From contig DHTF01000087.1 of NCBI GenBank assembly GCA_002411515.1, positions 53,389 through 101,543 of the forward strand: DNA of 48,155 nucleotides, written 5' to 3'. The notes under the pieces were generated by a model that was not told the origin of the DNA, did not search any database, and was given only the letters and a program-made list of their open reading frames with translations. Below are positions 1-10,035 of the stretch, piece by piece. Source of the stretch: Proteiniphilum sp. UBA5267. GTDB taxonomy: Bacteria > Bacteroidota > Bacteroidia > Bacteroidales > Dysgonomonadaceae. The position numbers were made by a program, and so were the translations under genes. Each line of letters begins with the position of its first letter. The first letter of the stretch is position 1.

Positions 1-1
1 C

Positions 2-9
2 TATCTTTG
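2..9 (+). promoter_or_regulatory. Bacteroidota -7 promoter element for tRNA-His
   Basis: TATCTTTG matches the Bacteroidota -7 consensus TAnnTTTG and lies 17 bp before the tRNA. The matching -33 TTG element would fall outside the window, so only half of the promoter can be seen. Confidence 0.6.
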
Positions 10-25
10 CACCCGATTACAATAC

Positions 26-100
<75 letters not shown>

Positions 101-104
101 CTGA

Positions 105-126
105 TCTCATGATAATGAGGTTTTTT
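105..126 (+). terminator. Rho-independent terminator after tRNA-His
   Basis: CTCAT (106-110) pairs with ATGAG (115-119) around a GATA loop, extended by a T-G wobble. Six Ts follow at 121-126. The short stem directly after the tRNA fits a tRNA terminator. Confidence 0.6.
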
Positions 127-150
127 ATTCTCTTTAGATTTGTTTTAGGT

Positions 151-184
151 AATCACCTGTTTTATAAATAGGTGATTTTTTTTT
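151..184 (+). terminator. Second terminator hairpin downstream of tRNA-His
   Basis: AATCACCT (151-158) pairs with AGGTGATT (170-177) and is followed by a run of Ts to 184. The T tract makes it work in the plus direction. It lies just beyond the 3' end of the minus-strand methyltransferase gene, so it also separates the two converging units. Confidence 0.65.
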
Positions 185-194
185 GTCCTTTTTT

Positions 195-956
195 TTAGAT
201 TCCATGCATTCGCCGACGGAACTCCGCGCAGACAATAGCCGTGGCAGCGGCAACATTCAATGATTCGGAAGTCGTGCGGTTCAAAGGGAAATTGGGAATA
301 AGCAGTCGCCGGTTAATTTCTGCCGCGGTGTCGGGTCTGATGCCTTTGCCCTCGCTGCCCATCACGATGATGCCATGTGTCGAAAGCTGATCGGCATAGA
401 TATTTTCTCCATCCAGGAAAGTGCCATACAGGGGCAGGTGTTGATGTTTCCGTAAAAAAGAGACGATGTCGGTGTAGCTGACTCTTACACGGGCGATAGC
501 GCCCATGGTAGCTTGTACCGTTTTGGGGTTAAACAGATCGACGGTGTCGGGTGAACAGACAAGGTGATCGATGCCAAACCAGTCGGCAATACGGACGATG
601 GTACCCATATTCCCCGGGTCCTGAATGCCGTCGAGCGCAAGATATAACTTTCTCTCGGGTTGAATTTCTTCGAGATTGTTTTCGGGTTGATAAAAAACAC
701 CGATGATCTGAGGGGCTGTTGCCAGCAGCGTTGCCTTCCTGAGTTCCGTCTCGCTTGCCTCCACCACTTCTTCTGCTCTTATACCGGGATGTGCAGACAA
801 TACCTCCGGTAGTGCCGCAATAAGCTGACAGCGGCAGGTATTCAGCAAATCGAAAACAAGCTTTGCTCCTTCGGCGATGAAGGTTCCGCGTTCATCACGA
901 AATTTCTTCTCTTTGAGCGACCGAATCTGTTTTATTTTGTTGTTGCTTAAACTCAT
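195..956 (-). CDS. TrmH/SpoU-family RNA 2'-O-methyltransferase
   Basis: The 253-residue product has the SPOUT-class TrmH layout: an N-terminal substrate-binding region (residues 1-90, with the typical EGAKLV segment near 29) and a C-terminal knotted catalytic domain. The three SAM-binding motifs are visible: DPGNMGTIVRIADWFG near 114-129, IIVMGSEGKGIRP near 195, and the IPNFPL...SLNVAAATA segment near 220-240. The family transfers methyl from S-adenosylmethionine to a ribose 2'-OH in rRNA or tRNA in the cytosol. The general form resembles RlmB-like enzymes, but the exact target nucleotide cannot be read from sequence. The ATG at 956 gives the usual family N-terminus. The gene stands alone and converges on tRNA-His. 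Confidence 0.9.
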   Translation of the reverse strand: MSLSNNKIKQIRSLKEKKFRDERGTFIAEGAKLVFDLLNTCRCQLIAALPEVLSAHPGIRAEEVVEASETELRKATLLATAPQIIGVFYQPENNLEEIQPERKLYLALDGIQDPGNMGTIVRIADWFGIDHLVCSPDTVDLFNPKTVQATMGAIARVRVSYTDIVSFLRKHQHLPLYGTFLDGENIYADQLSTHGIIVMGSEGKGIRPDTAAEINRRLLIPNFPLNRTTSESLNVAAATAIVCAEFRRRMHGI

Positions 957-1155
957 GGGTTTTTTAATATCGCAATCAGCGTTCTGCTATCCGATTTTTA
1001 AATGAATGTTATTTCCGTCAGTGGTTCGGCTTTTAGTGACTGCCTCCGGTTTTAGTCTTGCATCTATTTTCTGCTTGTTTCTGGAGTGTAAAAGTAACAA
1101 TTTAATCGCAACATTCTGTGTAAAAAGAGTACTGAACAAAGAAATTGAATAAAGC

Positions 1156-1173
1156 ATGACATAATTATGTCAT
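1156..1173. promoter_or_regulatory. Perfect 18-bp palindrome upstream of transketolase
   Basis: ATGACATAATTATGTCAT is a perfect dyad lying 32 bp upstream of the -33 element of the tkt promoter, inside the 352-bp divergent gap 957-1308. No coding frame covers it and it lacks a T tract, so an operator for a dimeric regulator is more likely than a terminator. The rest of the gap is AT-rich. It also holds TACTTTTA on the minus strand (1089-1096), a weak -7 candidate for the methyltransferase gene. Confidence 0.45.
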
Positions 1174-1204
1174 AAAATAGAACAAACATATCATTCTTGT
1201 AAGG

Positions 1205-1233
1205 TTGATAGTTTCAAAAAATCGTTATCTTTG
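1205..1233 (+). promoter_or_regulatory. Promoter of tkt-rpiB
   Basis: A TTG at 1205-1207 and TATCTTTG at 1226-1233 are separated by 18 bp, matching the Bacteroidota TTG-N19-TAnnTTTG pattern. The expected transcript would have a leader of about 70 nt before the ATG at 1309. Confidence 0.7.
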
Positions 1234-1308
1234 TAATAATTAGTTTGAGCGTTAATTGTGGATAAAATTTAATTTATAACAATATAAAAGGTATATTTCC
1301 AATAACTT

Positions 1309-3333
1309 ATGAACGAAAAAGCAATTATGGACAAAGTGGCCGATAACATCAGAATACTTTCGGCGTCGATGGTAGAAAAGGCTAAATCGGGACATCCCGG
1401 AGGTGCCATGGGGGGAGCAGATTTCATCAATGTCCTGTTCTCAGAATTTTTGGAGTACGATCCCGAAGATCCTACATGGGAATCACGGGACAGGTTTTTC
1501 CTCGATCCGGGACACATGTCGCCCATGCTCTATTCAGTGCTTTGTTTAAGTGGTAAATTTTCGTTGGACGAACTGAAGGAATTCCGGCAGTGGGGCAGTC
1601 CCACACCAGGACATCCTGAAATAGATTTGAACCGGGGTATAGAGAATACTTCCGGACCCCTGGGGCAGGGACATGCCTTTGCAACCGGTGCTGCTTTGGC
1701 AGCCAGATTCCTGCAGGCAAGACTCGGAGAGGTGGTGAACCATACCATCTACACCTTTATTTCCGATGGAGGTATTCAGGAAGAGATATCACAGGGCGTG
1801 GGGCGCATTGCCGGACACCTTGGCTTGAGCAATCTGATTATGTTTTACGACTCCAATTCCATACAACTCTCCACTACCACCTCCGAAGTGACCAGTGAAG
1901 ACGTTGCGAAAAAATATCAGGCCTGGAACTGGAAAGTAATTACCATAGACGGTAACAACGTAGAGGAAATTCGCAAGGCACTCACAGAAGCCAAAGCTGA
2001 AAAAGAGAAACCTACCCTCATTATTGGCAAAACCATTATGGGACGCGGTGCACTGGCTGCGGACTGCACTTCGTTTGAATGCCAGGTGTCTACGCACGGG
2101 CAACCACTCAGCGCTGCCGGAGCCGATTTCGCTCAGACAATCAAAAATCTGGGCGGCGATCCTGCAGATCCTTTTGTAATCTTCCCAGAAGCAAAGCAAC
2201 TTTATGAAAAAAGAATGCAGGAACTGAAGGAAATTGCAGCCAAAAAGAGGGCAAAAGAAATGGAATGGGAAAAACAAAATCCCGAATTGGCCGTAAAGAG
2301 ACAAAAATGGTTCTCGCGTGAACTGCCCGAGATCGACTGGGCAGCCATACAGCAGAAATCGGGCAGTGCCACACGTGCTGCTTCTGCCACTGTGTTGGGT
2401 GTACTGGCGCAGCAGGTAGAGAATATGGTGGTAGCTTCTGCCGACCTCTCCAACTCCGACAAGACGGACGGCTTTTTGAAACATACCAAGGCATTCAAAA
2501 AGGGAGACTTCTCCGGTTCCTTCCTGCAGGCAGGTGTTTCCGAATTTACCATGTCGTGTCTCTGCATTGGAATGAGCCTTCATGGTGGTGTGATACCGGC
2601 TTGTGGTACTTTCTTCGCCTTCTCCGATTATATGAAACCCTCGATTCGCGTGGCTGCACTGATGGAAACGCCGGTTATTTTTATCTGGACACACGATGCA
2701 TTCCGCGTAGGTGAGGATGGCCCTACACACCAACCTGTAGAGCAGGAAGCACAGATCAGACTGCTGGAGAAATTGCAAAATCACCATGGACAAAACTCCA
2801 TGCTGGTTCTTCGCCCTGCCGATGCAAACGAAACGACAGTCGCCTGGAAAATGGCTCTCGAAAACAAACATACTCCCACCGGACTGATTCTATCCCGTCA
2901 GAATATCAAAGATCTTCCTGCCGCAGAATCACGCTTCCAGGAAGCACTACAGGCCAATAAGGGTGCCTATGTTGTGGAGGATGAAGACAACTACGATGTA
3001 ATTCTATTGGCTTCGGGATCGGAAGTCGCCACACTGGTGGAGGGCGCTGCCCTGCTGCGTGCCGACGGAGTGAAAGTACGCATCGTCTCTGTTCCCTCCG
3101 AAGGACTGTTCCGGGCTCAATCGGCCGAATACCAGCAATCGGTACTGCCAAAAGGCAAAAAGAAATTTGGTATGACCGCAGGTTTGCCCGTTACGCTAGA
3201 AGGACTTGTTGGCGCCGACGGCTCGGTGTGGGGCTTGAACTCCTTTGGTTTCTCTGCACCTTACCAGGTACTCGACGAAAAACTGGGATATACTGCTAAA
3301 AATGTATATGAACAGGTAAAAAAAATATTGTAA
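1309..3333 (+). CDS. tkt: Transketolase
   Basis: This thiamine-diphosphate enzyme (674 aa) moves two-carbon ketol units between sugar phosphates in the non-oxidative pentose phosphate pathway, in the cytosol. Visible features are the N-terminal GHPGG segment (near 28), the GPLGQG turn (near 118), and a cofactor motif ISDGGIQEE followed about 27 residues on by the metal-binding Asn in FYDSN. The pyrimidine-binding half carries AGVSEFTMS with the catalytic Glu and HDAFRVGEDGPTHQP. The SDGG form of the usual GDG motif keeps the metal-binding Asp and, as I recall, is common in Bacteroidales transketolases. It is the first gene of an operon with rpiB (17-bp gap), and a clear promoter lies upstream. 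Confidence 0.96.
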   Translation: MNEKAIMDKVADNIRILSASMVEKAKSGHPGGAMGGADFINVLFSEFLEYDPEDPTWESRDRFFLDPGHMSPMLYSVLCLSGKFSLDELKEFRQWGSPTPGHPEIDLNRGIENTSGPLGQGHAFATGAALAARFLQARLGEVVNHTIYTFISDGGIQEEISQGVGRIAGHLGLSNLIMFYDSNSIQLSTTTSEVTSEDVAKKYQAWNWKVITIDGNNVEEIRKALTEAKAEKEKPTLIIGKTIMGRGALAADCTSFECQVSTHGQPLSAAGADFAQTIKNLGGDPADPFVIFPEAKQLYEKRMQELKEIAAKKRAKEMEWEKQNPELAVKRQKWFSRELPEIDWAAIQQKSGSATRAASATVLGVLAQQVENMVVASADLSNSDKTDGFLKHTKAFKKGDFSGSFLQAGVSEFTMSCLCIGMSLHGGVIPACGTFFAFSDYMKPSIRVAALMETPVIFIWTHDAFRVGEDGPTHQPVEQEAQIRLLEKLQNHHGQNSMLVLRPADANETTVAWKMALENKHTPTGLILSRQNIKDLPAAESRFQEALQANKGAYVVEDEDNYDVILLASGSEVATLVEGAALLRADGVKVRIVSVPSEGLFRAQSAEYQQSVLPKGKKKFGMTAGLPVTLEGLVGADGSVWGLNSFGFSAPYQVLDEKLGYTAKNVYEQVKKIL

Positions 3334-3350
3334 TCAAAAAAACGATTGAT

Positions 3351-3806
3351 ATGTCGCTATTCGACCATTCAGAAAAACCCATCGGGATTGGATCTGATCA
3401 TGCCGGTTTTGACAAAAAACAGATGATCATCAAAAAACTCGAAGAGCAAGGTATTCCTTATAAGGATTTTGGAACCTATTCTTTGGAAAGTACCGATTAT
3501 CCCGACTATGCACACCCCCTTGCTGCGGCTGTTGAAAGCGGCGAATGCTATCCCGGAATCGCCATATGCGGTTCCGGAAATGGCATCAACATGACGGTGA
3601 ACAAGCACCAGGGAATACGGGGTGCATTGTGCTGGAATCCGGAAATTGCATATTACGCACGGGCACACAACGATGCCAACATCCTCTCTCTTCCAGGTCG
3701 TTTTCTCAACGATGAAGAGATTTATGAGATCCTTGTTACTTTCCTGAATACCTCCTTTGAAGGGGGACGACACCAGAGGAGAGTCGACAAGATCCCATGC
3801 GTTTAA
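3351..3806 (+). CDS. rpiB: Ribose-5-phosphate isomerase B
   Basis: The 151-residue product interconverts ribose 5-phosphate and ribulose 5-phosphate. It shows the RpiB/LacAB signatures: GSDHAGFDKK at the N-terminus (near 14), the D-Y-P-D-Y-A segment near 48, and AICGSGNGINMTVNKHQGIR containing the catalytic Cys (near 74-93). It ends in a short basic tail. It follows tkt by 17 bp, so the two genes form a pentose phosphate operon. Length is normal for the family. The ATG at 3351 is the only start that keeps the first beta strand. Confidence 0.95.
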   Translation: MSLFDHSEKPIGIGSDHAGFDKKQMIIKKLEEQGIPYKDFGTYSLESTDYPDYAHPLAAAVESGECYPGIAICGSGNGINMTVNKHQGIRGALCWNPEIAYYARAHNDANILSLPGRFLNDEEIYEILVTFLNTSFEGGRHQRRVDKIPCV

Positions 3807-3831
3807 CGTGATATTTCGTCGTGAGTAACCC

Positions 3832-3860
3832 CATCTCCTCTTTATATTACAAGGGAGATG
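3832..3860 (+). promoter_or_regulatory. Inverted repeat covering the S41 peptidase start codon
   Basis: CATCTCC (3832-3838) is complementary to GGAGATG (3854-3860), with a 14-15 nt loop. The 3' arm contains both the purine-rich GGGAG and the ATG at 3858. In mRNA the hairpin would hide this start. It is either a translational control element or a sign that the downstream ATG at 3876 is used. No T tract follows, so it is not a typical terminator. Confidence 0.35.
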
Positions 3861-4886
3861 AAATTTATTGATCTCATGAAGTGGAAGAAACGATCCGGTC
3901 TGCTTTTGTTGCTATTTCTCTTCTTGCCTGCTTGCGAGTTGACGGAGATGCAATTTGATAATCATCCACGGGGCAATTTTGATGCCCTGTGGACGATTCT
4001 TGATCGGAATTATTGTTTCTTCGACTATAAAGAGATCGACTGGGATGCAGTTTATGCGGAATACAGTGCCCGTATCACGTCGGATATGAGCAGCGACGCT
4101 CTCTTTAAACTGATGGGAGAAATGCTTGCGGAGCTGAAAGACGGACATGTGAATCTGGCCGCAGCACACGATATTACCCGTTACTGGCAATGGCAGGACG
4201 ACTACCCGGTGAACTTCGATCCAACCATTCAGAAATATTATCTGGGAAAGGATTTCGGTATTGCATCCAGTATGCGATACAAGATTCAGGAAGATAATGT
4301 GGGTTATCTTTATTATGGCAGCTTTTCAAACGATGTGGGAGAGAGTAGCCTCGATCAGATCTTAAGCAGGATGGCCATCTGTCATGGCCTCATCATCGAC
4401 GTAAGAAACAACGGTGGGGGGAATCTGACCAACGTGGAACGCATCACCAGCCGTTTTTTCAATGAGCGCACTCTTATTGGTTATATCTCCCATAAAGTAG
4501 GACCGGGGCACGACGATTTTTCTCCATTATTTCCCAAGTATGTGGAAAGCTCCGATCGTGTGCGCTACCAGAAGCCGGTGGTCGTGCTCACCAACCGGGG
4601 ATGCTACAGTGCCACCAACGAGTTTGTCAGTATCATGAAGTATGCTCCCAACGTGCTGGTGATGGGCGATAAAACGGGTGGTGGCAGCGGATTGCCTTTT
4701 ACTTCGGAATTGCCCAACGGGTGGTCCATTCGTTTCTCCGCATCTCCCATGTTCAATGCCGAGAAAGAACACATTGAGTTCGGGGTGGAACCCGATATCT
4801 ACGTCAGTATGAAAGATGTCGACAAGGAAAAAAACAAAGACACCATGATTGAGGAAGCACGAAAGTGGATCAAAGGAATACAATAA
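3858..4886 (+). CDS. S41-family (tail-specific-protease-like) peptidase lipoprotein
   Basis: The 342-residue product starts with a signal peptide ending in a lipobox (FLPAC, Cys at 26), so it is predicted to be a membrane-anchored envelope protein. An N-terminal cap (about 30-130) is followed by the S41 core. Core features are VGYLYYGSFS, the oxyanion-region strand GLIIDVRNNGGG near 175-186, and the nucleophile segment GCYSATNEF with the predicted catalytic Ser near 249. The GKG lysine of classical Ser-Lys CtpA/Tsp enzymes is absent (GDKTGGGSGLP instead), as in the tricorn/IRBP-like branch. No PDZ domain is obvious. The start is uncertain: ATG 3858 has a GGGAG only 2 nt away and sits in a hairpin, while ATG 3876 would give a shorter lipoprotein signal. 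It is 51 bp from rpiB and may be a separate unit. Substrate unknown. Confidence 0.85.
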   Translation: MKFIDLMKWKKRSGLLLLLFLFLPACELTEMQFDNHPRGNFDALWTILDRNYCFFDYKEIDWDAVYAEYSARITSDMSSDALFKLMGEMLAELKDGHVNLAAAHDITRYWQWQDDYPVNFDPTIQKYYLGKDFGIASSMRYKIQEDNVGYLYYGSFSNDVGESSLDQILSRMAICHGLIIDVRNNGGGNLTNVERITSRFFNERTLIGYISHKVGPGHDDFSPLFPKYVESSDRVRYQKPVVVLTNRGCYSATNEFVSIMKYAPNVLVMGDKTGGGSGLPFTSELPNGWSIRFSASPMFNAEKEHIEFGVEPDIYVSMKDVDKEKNKDTMIEEARKWIKGIQ

Positions 4887-5005
4887 ACTGCATTTTACCA
4901 GTCATGTTCCGAAAAGAGATCTATACCAAGCGAAGAAAACAACGCGAATAAAACAACTCAAAGAATCATTCAAAAATCAAAAATGGGGTGTCTACAAGTG
5001 AATAA

Positions 5006-5021
5006 CCTTTATGCATAAAGG
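5006..5021. repeat. 16-bp perfect palindrome between convergent genes
   Basis: CCTTTATGCATAAAGG is self-complementary over its full length. It lies 119 bp beyond the S41 stop and 54 bp from the terminator of the beta-galactosidase gene. It may fold as a weak hairpin ending the S41 transcript, since CCATTTTCC follows, but the T tract is poor. Confidence 0.35.
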
Positions 5022-5074
5022 CCATTTTCCGTTGATAGAAAGGTGAATATCTTGTTTTTCAATATTGTAAAAAA

Positions 5075-5104
5075 AGAGACTGCCCCATAATTGAGGCAGT
5101 CTCT
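5075..5104 (-). terminator. Terminator of the beta-galactosidase gene
   Basis: AGAGACTGCC (5075-5084) pairs perfectly with GGCAGTCTCT (5095-5104) over 10 bp with a 10-nt loop. On the minus strand the hairpin is followed by a run of Ts (A run at 5069-5075 on plus). It lies 21 bp beyond the stop codon of the GH2 gene. Confidence 0.85.
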
Positions 5105-5125
5105 TGCGCATAATATCGTGTGTGG

Positions 5126-8278
<3,153 letters not shown>

Positions 8279-8287
8279 CTATAGTCA

Positions 8288-8295
8288 CAAAAATA
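8288..8295 (-). promoter_or_regulatory. -7 promoter element of the beta-galactosidase gene
   Basis: On the minus strand this reads TATTTTTG, a full match to TAnnTTTG, 51 bp upstream of the preferred start. No TTG is found at the -33 distance, so strength or an activator requirement is open. Confidence 0.45.
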
Positions 8296-8713
8296 GCACT
8301 ATTTATTGACACTTGATGCGAATTAAATAGATATTTTTCATCGGATACAACAATTATCGTATTATCTACACTTATATTCTCAGTCTTTTCATTGTTTGTT
8401 TCTATATATTTTTAATTATTAATCAAATTTTATTTACTTTGCATAATAAGTGTTTCTTTCTATTCTGGAAAAATAAATAAAAGACCGCCATTTCGGAAAG
8501 ATTTATTCAATGGATCCAGATGAAAGCATGAAAGAGGAGAAGTGGTGTGTGTTGTGAACAAAGTTGACCGACAGTAAAAGGGTTGTTAGAGCCTTTTTGT
8601 AAGTATATCAGAGCGTGTCCCGGTGTAGTAGCTACGAGCGGATTTTGTTGTGGGCAAAATATCCACAAGCCGGAGAGTGTTGGGTGAATAGTCGAATCTG
8701 AAATGATGATACA
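8296..8713. other. Long divergent intergenic region
   Basis: About 420 bp between the beta-galactosidase and the MFS transporter has no convincing gene. The left half (to about 8450) is very AT-rich. TTACTTTG near 8433-8440 is one base off the -7 consensus and is the best candidate for a transporter promoter, which would leave a leader of about 270 nt. A 15-codon frame starting at ATG 8510 (MDPDESMKEEKWCVL) lies in that leader, with no evidence of use. No riboswitch fold was recognised. Confidence 0.4.
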
Positions 8714-9928
8714 ATGAATGCAGTGATGGGAAAGCGAAACAAGAAGACACGATTGTCTCTGATGATGTTTCTTCAGTTTTTTATTCAAGGATCGTGGTAT
8801 GTTACCATGGGGACTTATTTGGGAAATACCCTTCGTTTTTCAGGGGTGGAGATTGGCTTGGCGTATAGTACGGCGGCTATTGCTGCCATTGTTTCTCCTG
8901 TGATAGTGGGAATGATTGCCGACCGGTTTTTCTCAGCCAACAGGGTGTTGGCATTTTTAAATATCACGGGAGCCTTTCTGCTGGTTTGGTTGACTCAAAT
9001 TGACCAGTTTGCGTTGTTTTTTCCGGTGTTGCTGATGTACACCATCTGTTTTATGCCTACCATGTCGTTGTGCAACGCCATTTCTTTTGATAACCTGACT
9101 GATACCGCTAAGGAGTTCTCCCGTATTCGTTTGTTTGGTTCATTTGGTTGGATCATAGCGGGTTTGCTGATTAGTTCGATGAATTTAGAGAAGCTCTCAA
9201 CCCCTTTTCTCATTGCCGCTGGCATATCTTTCCTCTCGGGTTTGTATGCTTTTACCCTTCCTTACAAGGCGCCTGAAAAAAGAGTTGAAAAGGCGACAGT
9301 GGGGCAGATTCTTGGATTTGACGCTTTTAAGCTGACTAAGGAGCGGTCGTTTCTGGTGTTGTTGGTGTTCTCGGCGATGACCTGCATCCCGCTCGCTTTC
9401 TATGACTCTTTTACCAATCTATTTATTGTGAATGTCGGCGTCAGTAATGCGGCTGCAGCTATGAGCATGGGGCAGGTGGCTGAAGTTGTCTTCCTTTTCG
9501 CATTTCCCCTCATCTTCCTGAAACTACGTTATAAGGGAAGTATTGTGGCGGCTATTGTGGCGTGGTTGCTGATGTATGGATTTTTTGCTCTCGGAGCGCG
9601 TACCGGAGAAGTGGGGTTCATTTATGCCGTGCTGCCGCTCCATGGATTCTGTTTTACCTTTTTCTTTGTTTCCGGACAATTGTTTGTGGATGAAAAGGCG
9701 CCCTCGTCGTTGCGCAACTCGGCGCAGGGGCTGATTGCATTTGCCACCTACGGTGTGGGTAAATATCTTGGTTCGCTGATAGCCGGAAATGTGGTGGATC
9801 AATACAGTACGGTTCAGGGTGCTTACAACTGGGTCTCTGTATGGACGGTGCCTTTTGTGATGACGTTGGTCATACTCCTTGGATTCATTGTCTTGTTCAA
9901 AGAGAAAAAGAATAAATTGGCAGCATGA
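8714..9928 (+). CDS. Nucleoside:H+ symporter family MFS transporter (NupG/XapB-like)
   Basis: The 404-residue product is a polytopic inner-membrane protein with about 12 hydrophobic helices and a short basic N-terminus. The opening segment (SLMMFLQFFIQGSWYVTMG), the inter-helix MIADRFFSANRVLAFLN and the helix-5 region RIRLFGSFGWIIAG resemble the nucleoside:H+ symporter branch of the major facilitator superfamily. The C-terminus ends in a basic FKEKKNK tail. Substrate is predicted from family only: purine or pyrimidine nucleosides, though Bacteroidota members of this branch are poorly characterised and a sugar-type substrate cannot be excluded. ATG 8714 is used; ATG 8726 (MGKRNKK) is an alternative. 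It is alone between a divergent GH2 gene and the SusCD pair. Confidence 0.83.
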   Translation: MNAVMGKRNKKTRLSLMMFLQFFIQGSWYVTMGTYLGNTLRFSGVEIGLAYSTAAIAAIVSPVIVGMIADRFFSANRVLAFLNITGAFLLVWLTQIDQFALFFPVLLMYTICFMPTMSLCNAISFDNLTDTAKEFSRIRLFGSFGWIIAGLLISSMNLEKLSTPFLIAAGISFLSGLYAFTLPYKAPEKRVEKATVGQILGFDAFKLTKERSFLVLLVFSAMTCIPLAFYDSFTNLFIVNVGVSNAAAAMSMGQVAEVVFLFAFPLIFLKLRYKGSIVAAIVAWLLMYGFFALGARTGEVGFIYAVLPLHGFCFTFFFVSGQLFVDEKAPSSLRNSAQGLIAFATYGVGKYLGSLIAGNVVDQYSTVQGAYNWVSVWTVPFVMTLVILLGFIVLFKEKKNKLAA

Positions 9929-9929
9929 T

Positions 9930-9951
9930 GTGTTATGTTTTTTTATAACAC
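9930..9951 (+). terminator. Hairpin after the MFS transporter
   Basis: GTGTTAT (9930-9936) pairs perfectly with ATAACAC (9945-9951) around a T-rich loop, beginning 2 nt after the stop codon. There is no immediate T tract after the stem (a run of Ts comes at 9968-9974), so it may be a weak terminator or an mRNA 3' stabiliser. Confidence 0.4.
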
Positions 9952-10035
9952 TGAATAATTAATAACATTTTTTTGTTACAGGAAGAAGCGAAAATTCGCG
10001 TTGTGTTTAGTAAAAATTATTTAAATCATTGAAGC

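Noticed and set aside
1741..1860. Damaged cofactor motif in transketolase (SDGG instead of GDG)
   Set aside because: The metal-binding Asp and the downstream Asn are kept, and the same form is, as I recall, normal in Bacteroidales enzymes.
1789..2871. Long open frame (360 codons) antisense to tkt
   Set aside because: It lies wholly within a well-conserved transketolase gene, its product has no recognisable domain, and it is rich in Cys, Phe and His in the manner of antisense frames.
8507..8788. Minus-strand 93-codon frame upstream of the MFS gene
   Set aside because: It overlaps the 5' end of the transporter gene, has no domain or promoter, and has a composition typical of a chance frame.
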